From assembly GCF_000621485.1 (NCBI RefSeq), contig NZ_JHYF01000013.1:62001-126000 (forward strand): a stretch of DNA of 64,000 bases, given 5' to 3'. This DNA is from Alkaliphilus transvaalensis ATCC 700919 (lineage in GTDB: Bacteria; Bacillota; Clostridia; Peptostreptococcales; Natronincolaceae). Shown piece after piece: positions 53,408 through 62,658 of this stretch. Both the position numbers and the translations under genes were made by a program. Under the pieces are notes generated by a model, which saw only the letters and a list, made by a program, of their open reading frames with translations, did not search any database and was not told the origin of the DNA. Each line of letters starts with the position of its first letter. Within the stretch, counting starts at the first letter, position 1.

Positions 53408-53932
53408 TTAAAAATTTAATGAATATATACTATGTAAATACTTTTTCCCTCTAAAAAGCTCATGCTTTGAACCAGTTAATACGAAACCTAGTTTTTCTGC
53501 CAAACCTATAGACTTATGATTTTCAATATAAATACAGGCATTTATCTCTTTTATATCCATTGAGCCCTTAGCAAATTCAAGAATTCCATTTAAGGCTTCA
53601 TGATACATGTATCCTTTTCCCCAAAATTCTTTTTTCAAATCATAGCCTATTTCAACTTTAGAATCTTTAATACTCCAACAGTGGAATCCACAACTTCCCA
53701 CCTTCACCCCATCAGCTTTTCGAATTACTATCCATCTATGGTGTAGTCGTGGTTCAGGTTCTAAATAAAATTCTATAATTTCATCTGCCCCACTAATATC
53801 TGTCAATGGTTCAGCATCAAATAAGTATCTATTTATATCATCATCAGAAAATTGACTAAAGATAAATTCCCGATCTTTTTTATCAATGTTTCTCAGTAAT
53901 AACCGATCTGTTTCTATATCATTAAAAAACAT
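53408..53932 (-). CDS. GNAT family N-acetyltransferase (RimJ/RimL type)
   Basis: 174 residues with the GNAT fold: LLLRNIDKKDREFIF near the start, VGSCGFHCWSIKDSKVEIGYDL, acetyl-CoA loop EFWGKGYMYHEALNGI and the terminal ENHKSIGLAEKLGFVLTG. Acceptor unknown. Strong ribosome site (GAGGAGG). It lies 52 bases downstream of the AraC-GyrI gene on the same strand. Confidence 0.88.
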   Translation of the reverse strand: MFFNDIETDRLLLRNIDKKDREFIFSQFSDDDINRYLFDAEPLTDISGADEIIEFYLEPEPRLHHRWIVIRKADGVKVGSCGFHCWSIKDSKVEIGYDLKKEFWGKGYMYHEALNGILEFAKGSMDIKEINACIYIENHKSIGLAEKLGFVLTGSKHELFRGKKYLHSIYSLNF

Positions 53933-53983
53933 GTTTTTTTCCTCCTCTTTTTTTTTGCCAATATCATTAATAAAAAATTATAT

Positions 53984-54859
53984 TTACTTTATTGAAATGT
54001 AATAATCTACAAGATTTTCATTTTCATAAATAATCTCATAGTCAGGAGTTTCAGCAAGCTGGAAGCCCGAATTAGGAAGCCATAGACCGTCAATATAATC
54101 ATATACTGACTGACTCAATATTTCACCATTTAGAGTGTTATTTTTAGTATCATAGCTAAAAACAGCATATTTCCCTTGAGGTAAAATTTTTTTTACCATA
54201 CCAGTAGGAATATTCTCATATTCTAGTACTTCAACACAATAGAAATAAGTGTAATTAATTTCATCGTCCACTTTACCGATATCATCCGAATTATAATCAT
54301 ATACAGCATAGTAGGTTTCATTATTTACTCTTTTTTCGATAGTTCTTACCATTTCCATAAATTGATTTTTTACTTTTACTAAAAGTTCAAACTTTATATT
54401 TTCTTCTTGATTGATTTTTCTAGCTATACCTAAAAGTCGTCTCTCCTCTTTACAAATAATCTCTGGTTTTAATATTACTCCTTCACCTTCATTATCTTTA
54501 CAAAGTAAATTAACCTTTTCATAAAGAATTGGCTCTATTTTAAGCTTTCGAAAACCGCTTGGTGGCATACCATAAGCCAATTTAAATGATCGGGTAAATG
54601 CCTCGTGGGATTCGAATCCATACTGAAAAGCTATTTCTATTATGCTTCTCTTTGAGGTTACTATATCAAACATTGCCTCGCTCAGTTTTCTTTTACGCAC
54701 ATATTCCTTTATTGGGCACCCTACAATTGCAGAGAACACCCTATAGAAATGAGGAATTGAATACCCAGCAACTTTGGATATTTGCTCCAGACTAACATTA
54801 TTTTTCAAATTCCTCTCAATATAATCTATTGATTTTTGAAGGTTAACATAATAACTCAA
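53984..54859 (-). CDS. AraC family regulator with GyrI-like effector-binding domain
   Basis: 291 residues, same length and layout as the gene at 11533-12408: AraC helix-turn-helix pair (about 8-105; ISKVAGYSIPHFYRVFSAIVG, AFQYGFESHEAFTRSFKLAYG) and a GyrI-like domain (about 128-290). Start is TTG (54859), seven bases after GGAGG. Probably a sensor of a hydrophobic compound. It may control the adjacent GNAT gene. Confidence 0.85.
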   Translation of the reverse strand: MSYYVNLQKSIDYIERNLKNNVSLEQISKVAGYSIPHFYRVFSAIVGCPIKEYVRKRKLSEAMFDIVTSKRSIIEIAFQYGFESHEAFTRSFKLAYGMPPSGFRKLKIEPILYEKVNLLCKDNEGEGVILKPEIICKEERRLLGIARKINQEENIKFELLVKVKNQFMEMVRTIEKRVNNETYYAVYDYNSDDIGKVDDEINYTYFYCVEVLEYENIPTGMVKKILPQGKYAVFSYDTKNNTLNGEILSQSVYDYIDGLWLPNSGFQLAETPDYEIIYENENLVDYYISIK

Positions 54860-55166
54860 ATTAAATCCTCCCTTTGGACCCTAAGTTTAATAATACATTC
54901 TAGAAATGCTAAAATCTTGATATTTTTTATCATCTTTATATAATGATACATAGTGTTATTTGAACAAATAAATAATATCTAAGAATCTAGGTTATCATAT
55001 TTCATTGTTATTATATTGAAAATTCTGTATCTGTACAACCCTATAGATGATCCATCTAGTCCCTCACTAAAAAGTATGACAAAGAAAGGAAAGTTTTCAC
55101 TTTAACATTTAGATTGGCAATTAACAAGAAACTAGCCTAAAGTTATTGTATAGGCTAGTTTCTTGA
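54860..55166. other. Intergenic region upstream of the second AraC-GyrI gene
   Basis: AT-rich, with the hairpin at 55127-55165 at its right end. No ORF or repeat worth naming. Confidence 0.5.
55127..55165 (-). terminator. Terminator after the sigma/anti-sigma fusion relic
   Basis: AAGAAACTAGCCTA pairs exactly with TAGGCTAGTTTCTT, beginning directly after the stop codon; T-rich tail TTTCTTGTTAA. Confidence 0.7.
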
Positions 55167-55559
55167 CTATTTTATTAATTTTAGTTTCATCTCTTCTTCT
55201 ACATTTTTAGTTTCATGGTAGCCTTTAATCTGAACTGTCAAAGGTATTTTATCTATAGAGTCTTTATCAGAATTAGAAAAAATATCTTGATCTAACGATT
55301 CAAGTTTTATATCATAGGAGGTCACATAATACTTTATTCCCTCTTTATTCTCCTTAGAATGGTTTTGAAATATATCCTCTATATCGTGATGATTATATAA
55401 ATAAGACCAAGCAATTTTATAGTATTTACTTCTTTTGCTCTGCATCCATCTCATAAAGGACTTTACATCTTTTTTTCTAATATCTTTAATAATACTTCTA
55501 TTAGACGCTACAGAAGCATTATTTCCTAATACGCTACTAATAAGATGACCAAGTTTCAC
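55167..55559 (-). CDS. Apparent fusion relic of an ECF sigma factor N-terminus and an anti-sigma-like C-terminus
   Basis: 130 residues starting at GTG (55559) with GAGGGGGAA upstream. Residues about 28-65 (KKDVKSFMRWMQSKRSKYYK, then IAWSYLYNHHDIEDIFQNH) look like sigma-70 region 2 of an ECF factor. The remainder (about 66-130; YYVTSYDIKLESLDQDIFSN and PLTVQIKGYHE) resembles no sigma factor, and recalls the C-terminus of DUF4179-type anti-sigma proteins that are encoded right after such sigma genes. Regions 3 and 4 are missing. An in-frame deletion that joined the two neighbours would explain it. It is probably non-functional as a sigma factor. Confidence 0.5.
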   Translation of the reverse strand: MKLGHLISSVLGNNASVASNRSIIKDIRKKDVKSFMRWMQSKRSKYYKIAWSYLYNHHDIEDIFQNHSKENKEGIKYYVTSYDIKLESLDQDIFSNSDKDSIDKIPLTVQIKGYHETKNVEEEMKLKLIK

Positions 55560-55874
55560 TTCCCCCTCACCTTCCCTTCATCAATTAGAGTGAAAACACT
55601 ATGGAAAAGTTCCACAAATCTTTATTTTTTATTTTTCCTACATAGTTTAATAATTGTGGGCTATAGCAATGATTAAATTAATCATCATCTATAAAAAATT
55701 TAGCTAATGTGACTCCTTTATATTCTATTCTTGAATAAAAAAATGAAGTCAACCCTATTGGATGATTGACTTCATAGTTCTAACAATTGAATTCGTCTTC
55801 TTGTGAAGTTCCGACTAGAGGCATAGATCTTCTTCTTCAACCCCCTACACCTCCACAGGTAGTGCTATAAATCA
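55560..55874. other. Intergenic region between the S41 peptidase and the fusion relic
   Basis: Contains the terminator at 55735-55776 and an otherwise AT-rich stretch. No credible gene. Confidence 0.5.
55735..55776 (-). terminator. Terminator of the S41 peptidase gene
   Basis: ATGAAGTCAA pairs with TTGACTTCAT on the minus strand, followed by TTTTTTT. Confidence 0.75.
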
Positions 55875-57266
55875 TCAAAAACTGTCTTCTTCAATTAACT
55901 GCAACACAGTCTCTAGGGCATCTATGCCGGGACGATTTAAATGGTGGGGTGTGGTGGGGAACTCATTTAAAGCTCGACCATCACTATCGGTTAAATAATC
56001 TATATCCCATCTTAATATAATGCCAGTCTTAGGCAAGGTAAAGAAAGACCCTGCACTACTTGTGGTATATGCACCACCAGTCTCTTCTCCTACAAGGGTA
56101 GCAAAGCCCATTTCTTTTGCATGGCGGGCAAACAGCGCAGAACCAGAAAAATTATTCCCATTGGTTAGAAGCCATATTTGCCCATTAAAAGGATAATAAT
56201 TTAAAATCCCCGCCTGCCGCACATACCATTCATCAATATTACTAATACTAGTATTAAACTTAACCCCATAAGCTAAATCTACTATATCATCTTCATTAAT
56301 ATGTAGCAAATTATTAGTTTCTATTATTTCCTTTGCCGGTAGCAAATGCTCTGTTTCCGGTACATTACGGGTATGCTGTCCTTCCATTTTAAGATTCTTT
56401 TCTCCTAAAGATTTTCCAAGTTTGGTTCCTCGGTGAAAAGCAAACAATGGCATATCAGGCATATTCTTCCCATCGGCCCAAAGGGGCTTCATAATAAGCA
56501 TTCTCCATAAATCTGGTGATCCTCCCGAATTGTCTCTGATATCAATAATTAAATGCTCATACCCTTGGATATCACGGTAAAATTTTGCCAACTCTGAAGT
56601 AGTACTAGTGTAGAAATTCATAAAACTTGGCACTTCTAAATAAGCGATCTTGTCTTCCTCAATAATTTCTGTATTTACTGTCCTGTCCGTCAACTGAATC
56701 TGAGGGTAGCCTCTAAAAATAAATTGAAAAAGAGCTTCTTCCTCTTCAACAAGGGTATTAAAAAGAGCTTCCTGTTCTTTGTAAAACCTTTGAGAGACAG
56801 AATTAGTAAAGGCATGGTAATTATCAGATGTGTAAAAGGGACTCTGCCGACTTAAATATTGGGGTTGAAATAGTTTATATAACCCGGAATCCAGCGGATA
56901 GGCATGGGCTAACCCTGCGAAATGAGAAAAAAATTCATGCCTAATAATGCTCCAAAAAATATGTTCATCTAAGTCAGGCATATCCTCCAAATCAATACCC
57001 TGTTCATTTGCATAACCTTCAAGGGAATTGGGGTAATTTTCTATCATATCCCGTGTTTCTTTCCCTAGCGCTCTTATATCGACACCAAATCTTCTTTCTG
57101 CCACACCAAAATAAGGGAAGGTGTCTTCCATTGTTTTCATCAAGTAATCAAAATCATTTAAAAAATCTTTCTTTGTTAGCTGTTTATTAGAGTTTCCACA
57201 TGCCACAAATATAAGCATTACCATTAATAGTATAGCCACCATAACTAGATGAAGGAATTTTTTCAT
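55875..57266 (-). CDS. S41 family peptidase-like lipoprotein
   Basis: 463 residues with a lipoprotein signal (VAILLMVMLIFVACGNS, Cys at about 23). The first 190 residues are helical; the S41 (C-terminal processing peptidase/tricorn) core follows: LIIDIRDNSGGSPDLWRM, LLTNGNNFSGSALFA (nucleophile Ser) and GEETGGAYTTSSAGSFFTLP. No PDZ domain is evident. A surface-anchored protease or a related non-peptidase member; substrate unknown. Confidence 0.85.
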   Translation of the reverse strand: MKKFLHLVMVAILLMVMLIFVACGNSNKQLTKKDFLNDFDYLMKTMEDTFPYFGVAERRFGVDIRALGKETRDMIENYPNSLEGYANEQGIDLEDMPDLDEHIFWSIIRHEFFSHFAGLAHAYPLDSGLYKLFQPQYLSRQSPFYTSDNYHAFTNSVSQRFYKEQEALFNTLVEEEEALFQFIFRGYPQIQLTDRTVNTEIIEEDKIAYLEVPSFMNFYTSTTSELAKFYRDIQGYEHLIIDIRDNSGGSPDLWRMLIMKPLWADGKNMPDMPLFAFHRGTKLGKSLGEKNLKMEGQHTRNVPETEHLLPAKEIIETNNLLHINEDDIVDLAYGVKFNTSISNIDEWYVRQAGILNYYPFNGQIWLLTNGNNFSGSALFARHAKEMGFATLVGEETGGAYTTSSAGSFFTLPKTGIILRWDIDYLTDSDGRALNEFPTTPHHLNRPGIDALETVLQLIEEDSF

Positions 57267-57416
57267 TGTCTTAACACCTCGCCATTTATGAGTTCTGTTT
57301 TTGTTTTTATATATTAACTTCTAATATCGAAAATACCCATTTCCTAAATATTCCACGAAAAACTTTAAACTCCTTTTTTAATTTGTAATATATAAAACAG
57401 TATTTCCATCTGGAAT

Positions 57417-57449
57417 TAAAATGCCCCTAAACTAATTGTCAAGGGGCAT
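57417..57449 (-). terminator. Terminator of the hyp operon
   Basis: AATGCCCCTTGAC and a matching GGGGCATT lie around a loop on the minus strand, followed by TTTTAATT, about 35 bases after the hypA stop. Confidence 0.7.
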
Positions 57450-57482
57450 TTTACACTTAAAGTGTTATTCAAATTCTTATAT

Positions 57483-57824
57483 TTAACAAGCAATGATTTC
57501 TTTTATCATAAATTCTTTACCACCTAATAACTGGAAGTTTTCACTTAAACAATCTGGACATTTGCTTTTATGCTCAATGAGGTTAAAGACTTTATTACAG
57601 CTTTTACAGATACCATTACCGGGCAATATTTCAATTTTTAATTTTGTCTCTTGTAATAGGGTTCCATCGACGGCAGCTGGGTAACAGGCTTCTATATATT
57701 TAGGAATCATTGATGAAAGCTCACCAATTTGAAGAACCAACGTATCAATTTGGGTCACTCCATTTTTTTTAGCAAAACCTTCAACTGTTTTAATTACTTC
57801 CATCACAACACCTAATTCATGCAT
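57483..57824 (-). CDS. hypA: HypA nickel metallochaperone
   Basis: 113 residues. MHE at the start gives the nickel-binding His2; the zinc ribbon has CKSCNK and CPDC (two C-x2-C pairs). It delivers nickel to hydrogenase (or urease) together with HypB. ATG at 57824 with GAGGTGAG upstream. Last gene of the operon with HypB; no hydrogenase, HypC, HypD, HypE or HypF gene lies in the window. Confidence 0.92.
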   Translation of the reverse strand: MHELGVVMEVIKTVEGFAKKNGVTQIDTLVLQIGELSSMIPKYIEACYPAAVDGTLLQETKLKIEILPGNGICKSCNKVFNLIEHKSKCPDCLSENFQLLGGKEFMIKEIIAC

Positions 57825-57859
57825 ATGAACTCACCTCTGCTCCTATGGGGTTATGAATC

Positions 57860-58771
57860 TCACGATATGAACTGACTTTTCTTAATTTCTTTTGTATCGA
57901 CCCAAATTTCATCCTTAAGGGGATTAAATCGATACTTAGCTATTCGATATAACTGCCAAATAGCAAGGATACCATTAAGCCCTAAAGATATCCAAGCCAA
58001 GGTCCAATTAGCTGTAGGATTGTAGCTTACACTCACATTAAAACCGCTGCCTGTAGCAAAGAAATAGGGGAATGTCATTACCCACATCATCCAAAAGGAT
58101 AAGGTATGGGCACGATTTTGCATCCAAGTCCCTTTTGCCCAAAATAGAGCAGGAACAATAGGTGCAATATTTAATGCAACACCAGAATAGAAGGCATTAC
58201 CTGGTGCACATGAATATACGTATGAAATATTCCAGACGGCGTAGGCTATAATATACATAATGGTCTGATCTGGCCAAACCATATCTTTGCGCTTACCAGT
58301 AGTTCCATAAATACCAGTCCAACCACAGATTAATAGCATACTTAGAATACCTGCAATAGCATTTACGTAATTCCAGCCACCAGAGATATAATACATACCA
58401 TCAACCATTCCATTAAAGCCCCCTAACCCTACCTGCAGTTCACGTATCGCCGCTTCTAGTATATTTAAGGCTAAGATGGCTGGAACGAGATTGATGTACC
58501 ATTTATGCTTTTTAGGATAATCAGTAAATCTAATCACCATATAGATCATACTACCTGTTAGAGCAGAGTATACCTTTACCCAATGAAACCAAGATGTGAT
58601 TTCATCTCCCTTCATTAACCAAATTGGAGTAAGTAGCACGGGTAAGACCATAAATATAGCAATACTTCCCCATTTACTTAAGCGTATGAATTCATTTAGT
58701 CCAATAAGAACTCCCAGTACTGCTAACCACATTAAAGCATTATACCAAGGGATTGCTTCGAAAAACCACAT
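57860..58771 (-). CDS. DUF5692-type membrane protein
   Basis: 303 residues with about eight membrane helices, rich in Trp and Tyr (AIPWYNALMWLAVLG, SGGWNYVNAIAGILSMLLI, YIIAYAVWNISYVYS). It matches what I recall of the DUF5692 family of Firmicutes. Its place between the flavoprotein gene (93 bases upstream) and hypA (35 bases downstream) suggests a link to the same redox or nickel process, but no function is known to me. Ribosome site AAAAGGAG. Confidence 0.75.
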   Translation of the reverse strand: MWFFEAIPWYNALMWLAVLGVLIGLNEFIRLSKWGSIAIFMVLPVLLTPIWLMKGDEITSWFHWVKVYSALTGSMIYMVIRFTDYPKKHKWYINLVPAILALNILEAAIRELQVGLGGFNGMVDGMYYISGGWNYVNAIAGILSMLLICGWTGIYGTTGKRKDMVWPDQTIMYIIAYAVWNISYVYSCAPGNAFYSGVALNIAPIVPALFWAKGTWMQNRAHTLSFWMMWVMTFPYFFATGSGFNVSVSYNPTANWTLAWISLGLNGILAIWQLYRIAKYRFNPLKDEIWVDTKEIKKSQFIS

Positions 58772-58863
58772 AAAACAACACTCCTTTTCAATGAATTATT
58801 TTAGCTAGAAAAAGCAACGCTGCGTGGGAGAAAAAACGGTTAAAGATGCACTTAATTGGGTTT

Positions 58864-61560
58864 TTAGACACGCCCTAGGGTAAATAATTTACCTATGGAG
58901 GTTTTTACCTTTTTAACCACAATTCGCCCCTTGCGTTTTACTATGTATTTCGCTACTGTAGGTCTTAATTCACTTAACTCTATATTGCTGGCATCGTATT
59001 TCCGTACTAAAGAGATAGCATCAAACTTACATTTTGTCACACATACGCCACACCCTACACATAGATACTCATCTACCACCGTAGAACCACAACCGAGACA
59101 GCGTTCTGTTTCCTTCTTGATTTGTTCTTCTGTAAATGTAGTTCGTAAATCCCTGAAGGTCTCTTTGGATTGATCTCCGTCTACATGGCTAGATTTCTGT
59201 CTTGGAAGCCTATCGTAGCCTTCAAGATTAAGATTTTCTTTATCAAATCCACGGTATTCTCTATTAATACGACCAAGGGTGAGGCTTTGCCCAGGTTGAA
59301 CATAACGATGAATTGAAATTGCGCCTTCCTTTCCTAAAGCAATGGCATCGATGGCAAACCTTGGACCAGTCAAAACATCTCCCCCAGCAAATACATCAGC
59401 TTCACCAGTTTGGAAGGTAATAGAATCTGCTTTTATAGTCTTGTTGGGATTTAATTCTATTTTACTATCTACTATTAAGTTGCCCCAATCTATTGCTTGA
59501 CCTACAGAAATTAGTACATGGTCTGCCTTGACAATCTTAGTTTCATTTTCATCATACTGAGGATTAAACCTGTTATTCTCATCAAAGACAGAAATGCATT
59601 TTTTAAATTCTACCCCGATGACACTTCCGTTTTCCACAAGAATACGTTTTGGACCCCAAGAATTGTTGATACTAATAGCTTCTGATAAGGCTTCCTCAAT
59701 TTCTTCAGTAAGTGCAGGCATTTCCGCTCTACTTTCTAGACAATATAGTTCTACCTGTGATGCGCCAATTCGTGTCGCCGTTCGTGCAACATCAATTGCA
59801 ACATTACCACCACCTATTACAATTGCCGATCCATTTATTTCAAGCTTTTCCTTTAGGTTGACCTTCCTTAAGAAATCAACACCAGTGATAACCCCCTCAG
59901 CATCTTCACCTTCTAGCCCCAGCCTTCTGCCTGCTTGAGCTCCAATTGCAAGATAAAATGCTTCAAAGCCTTGGCTTCTTAAATCATTAAGACTTACATC
60001 CTTACCAACTTCGATGCCTGTCTTAAACTCAACCCCCAATTCCTTCAGTATGTCAATCTCTGCATTAACGACATCCTTTTCCAATCTGTAGGAGGGAATT
60101 CCCAGTGTCAACATACCACCCAGTACTTTTTCCTTTTCAAACACTGTCACCTTATAACCATCAACAGCCAGGTAGAAAGCACAAGAGAGTCCAGAAGGGC
60201 CTGCACCAATAACAGCAATTTTATTGCCGTATTGATGTTTTACTCTAGGTACATAGCGACGATCAATATTTAAATCTTGTTCTGCAATAAATTTCTTGAT
60301 ATCATCAATCGCAATAGGGTCATCAATATCTGTTCTGGTACAGGCGGATTCACAGCTTCTTGGGCAGATACGTCCACATACGGCTGGGAAAGGATTTTCC
60401 TGCTTGATCAGTTCAAGTGCTTCTGTATATCTTCCTTGGGAAGCCAGCTTGATATAGCCCTGAATACCAATATGTGCAGGACATTGGGCTTTACAAGGAC
60501 TTGTGCCTGTATCAACAACAACCTGACTATTAATACGATAATCGGGATTCCATTTGTCGGGTCCCCATTCTGTATCATAGGGAAGAGGGCGCTCCTTTTC
60601 AACGATAGGTGTTTTGGTGCAAATTTTTTGCCCTAATTTTACTGCATTTACACAGCAATTTTCAACACATTCTCCACAGGCTACGCATTTTTCTTTATCT
60701 ACACGGGAAACATAGTTTGAGCGTACCATATCAGTATTTAAAAACATCCCAGCTGTTCTTAAGGAAAGACAGGAGCATCCACAACAGTTACAAATCGCAT
60801 GGGTTTTTCCTGGCCCGTCTGTGTTGGGTATCTGATGCATAAGGCCATTCTCTTCTGCTTTTTTAATAATTTCGATAGCTTCTTCACGGGTAATCTCCCT
60901 ACCCCTACCTGTACGTATATAATACTCGGCAGCATGACCCATCTGAATACACATGTCTTCCTTCAGATGCCCACAGCCTTCTCCCATAACTTCTCTTGCT
61001 GTACGACAAGAACAGTCGGAAACTGAAAATAGGTCATTTTCATTGAGATATTTTGATACTTCCTCATAGGAGGCTCTTTTTGTTTCCCCCATAATAGATT
61101 TTTCGATGGGGATCACCCGCATTAAGCCTAGTCCTACTGGGAAATTACCAGCTGTCTTAGGGCCTCTTACTCTTCCATAGGCTTCAAAGGCTTCAGCTAT
61201 CTGTGGATACTTTTTTACATTTTCCTTATTGTTAGCCATCATTTCCATGTGTCCTGGAATCCAAAGGTCATGCCAGTATTTATCTACTCCATCAATTTCA
61301 TTAACAAAGGAAACCCCTGCCACTGCTAGTTCCCATAAGAGCTTTGATGTTTCCTCTACAGATTTACTGCACAGAGCAGCAACCTCTTCTGCACTCTTGG
61401 GCTTACGTAATTCAAGACAAAGGGCTACCTCTGCCATTTCCTCTGTAACAACTGGCTCTAGAATTTTATATTCTGGATCTTCAGGCTTAATTTCTGATTT
61501 TGAGCCACGTTTTGTCCTGCTAATTTTATTGGCAAGATCAAGTACCTTCTCTTTTACCAT
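58864..61560 (-). CDS. Large iron-sulfur flavoprotein (GltD/NfnB-like NAD(P)/FAD oxidoreductase with extra clusters)
   Basis: 898 residues from ATG 61560 (GGAGGG upstream; an in-frame TTG at 61575 overlaps it). Residue numbers are from the TTG; subtract 5. A helical/wHTH-like start (1-150) is followed by a cysteine-rich part (CSCRTAREVMGEGC 188-201, CNCCGCSC 262-269), a ferredoxin motif (CVACGECVENCC 297-308), the GltD-like N-terminal cluster region (CKAQC 361-365, CGRICPRSCESAC 400-412), an FAD site (GAGPSGLSC 457-465), an NAD(P) site (GGGNVAIDVA 588-597) and a C-terminal ferredoxin region (CLGCGSTVVDEYLCVGCGVC). Such proteins move electrons between NAD(P)H and ferredoxin. Operon: hypB, this gene, DUF5692, hypA. 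Confidence 0.85.
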   Translation of the reverse strand: MVKEKVLDLANKISRTKRGSKSEIKPEDPEYKILEPVVTEEMAEVALCLELRKPKSAEEVAALCSKSVEETSKLLWELAVAGVSFVNEIDGVDKYWHDLWIPGHMEMMANNKENVKKYPQIAEAFEAYGRVRGPKTAGNFPVGLGLMRVIPIEKSIMGETKRASYEEVSKYLNENDLFSVSDCSCRTAREVMGEGCGHLKEDMCIQMGHAAEYYIRTGRGREITREEAIEIIKKAEENGLMHQIPNTDGPGKTHAICNCCGCSCLSLRTAGMFLNTDMVRSNYVSRVDKEKCVACGECVENCCVNAVKLGQKICTKTPIVEKERPLPYDTEWGPDKWNPDYRINSQVVVDTGTSPCKAQCPAHIGIQGYIKLASQGRYTEALELIKQENPFPAVCGRICPRSCESACTRTDIDDPIAIDDIKKFIAEQDLNIDRRYVPRVKHQYGNKIAVIGAGPSGLSCAFYLAVDGYKVTVFEKEKVLGGMLTLGIPSYRLEKDVVNAEIDILKELGVEFKTGIEVGKDVSLNDLRSQGFEAFYLAIGAQAGRRLGLEGEDAEGVITGVDFLRKVNLKEKLEINGSAIVIGGGNVAIDVARTATRIGASQVELYCLESRAEMPALTEEIEEALSEAISINNSWGPKRILVENGSVIGVEFKKCISVFDENNRFNPQYDENETKIVKADHVLISVGQAIDWGNLIVDSKIELNPNKTIKADSITFQTGEADVFAGGDVLTGPRFAIDAIALGKEGAISIHRYVQPGQSLTLGRINREYRGFDKENLNLEGYDRLPRQKSSHVDGDQSKETFRDLRTTFTEEQIKKETERCLGCGSTVVDEYLCVGCGVCVTKCKFDAISLVRKYDASNIELSELRPTVAKYIVKRKGRIVVKKVKTSIGKLFTLGRV

Positions 61561-61586
61561 ATGGTATCCCTCCAAATACAGTTTAG

Positions 61587-62264
61587 TTAAATCTCATTCT
61601 CATTCCAATTTTTTACCTCTCTACGTATCCAATCCGCCCACTCTGTAAACCCTTCACCTGTTTTGGCAGAAACAGGTATAATCTTGATATTTGGATTTAA
61701 TTTCTTTACACGGCTTTTCACTGCTTCTAGGTCAAAATCAAAATAATCTATTGCATCTATTTTGTTAATCAGCAGTATATCAACTAGCGAAAACATTAAG
61801 GGATATTTTAGGGGCTTGTCATCTCCCTCTGGCACACTTAAAATCATGGCATTTTTTGATGCACCAGTATCAAACTCCGCTGGACATACTAAATTCCCTA
61901 CATTTTCTAGAATGACAAAATCAACATCTTCTGTCCCTAGTCCTAAAAGACCTTGCTTAGTCATATCGGCGTCTAGATGACACATTCCTCCGGTATGCAA
62001 CTGGATTACCTTTGTTCCTGTTTTTGCAACCGCTTGGGCATCTACATCGGAGTCTATATCAGCTTCCAATATACCGATCTTCATTTCATCCTTCAAAACC
62101 TCAATTGTTCTTAGTACAGTCGTTGTTTTACCTGAGCCTGGTGATGACATCAAGTTCAATAAAAATGTCTTTGTCTTTTTCAATTCTTCTCTAAGCAAAT
62201 TTGCCTGTTGATCGTTATCTTCAAAAACACTTTCCTTAATTTCTAGAACCTTAAATGTATCCAT
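61587..62264 (-). CDS. hypB: HypB nickel-insertion GTPase
   Basis: 225 residues: P-loop LMSSPGSGKTT, metal-site region LHTGGMCHLDADM (Cys-His), NKIDAIDYF and VSAKTGEGF. No N-terminal His-rich stretch. It works with HypA to load nickel into hydrogenase. First gene of the operon, 26 bases before the flavoprotein gene; ribosome site AGAGGGGGA. Confidence 0.93.
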   Translation of the reverse strand: MDTFKVLEIKESVFEDNDQQANLLREELKKTKTFLLNLMSSPGSGKTTTVLRTIEVLKDEMKIGILEADIDSDVDAQAVAKTGTKVIQLHTGGMCHLDADMTKQGLLGLGTEDVDFVILENVGNLVCPAEFDTGASKNAMILSVPEGDDKPLKYPLMFSLVDILLINKIDAIDYFDFDLEAVKSRVKKLNPNIKIIPVSAKTGEGFTEWADWIRREVKNWNENEI

Positions 62265-62370
62265 ATCTGATCCCCCTCTTTATCTTTAGAATTATTAAGC
62301 CTTAATCCGATGATGTTCAAACCCTCGTTAAGATTGTTATTATTTTGTCACTTTCAGTATATTCATTAAA

Positions 62371-62383
62371 ATTGACACTGTCA
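62371..62383. promoter_or_regulatory. Candidate operator upstream of hypB: TTGACACTGTCAA
   Basis: A 13-base palindrome with one central base, about 107 bases before the hypB start. TTGAC...GTCAA half-sites fit Crp/Fnr-type regulators; TTGACA could also be a -35 element. Confidence 0.4.
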
Positions 62384-62609
62384 AAATTGATATATACCTT
62401 GTAATTTCAATATTTCAATGTATTTATATTTCATGTTTGTTTTACACTTTAAAATCAAAAATAGCCATCTGCTAATGGTTGGTAAGAATGCTTACTAGAG
62501 ATAAAAGTGTAAACTCTACTTGAAAGTAAAAAAATCTTCCTTCTTAAGATTTAAAACTCATTACGTAAAACCTTTTAAAAAATAAATAAAGTAGAACTTT
62601 CCTATTAAA

Positions 62610-62650
62610 TAAAAAAGTTGCTTAAATGACTTAAATTCATTTAGCAACTC
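62610..62650 (-). terminator. Terminator of the FAD oxidoreductase gene
   Basis: GTTGCTAAATGA pairs with TCATTTAAGCAAC on the minus strand, followed by TTTTTT. Confidence 0.8.
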
Positions 62651-62658
62651 GATACACA

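Larger units (their letters stand above)
62265..62658. other. Intergenic region upstream of hypB
   Basis: About 390 AT-rich bases. It holds a TTGACA-C-TGTCAA palindrome (62371-62383) and a terminator (62610-62650) of the gene to the right. No ORF. Confidence 0.6.

Noticed and set aside
55790-55860. Short minus-strand ORF (about 14 codons) downstream of the S41 peptidase
   Set aside because: Too short and no conserved character; the upstream purine run is not well spaced.
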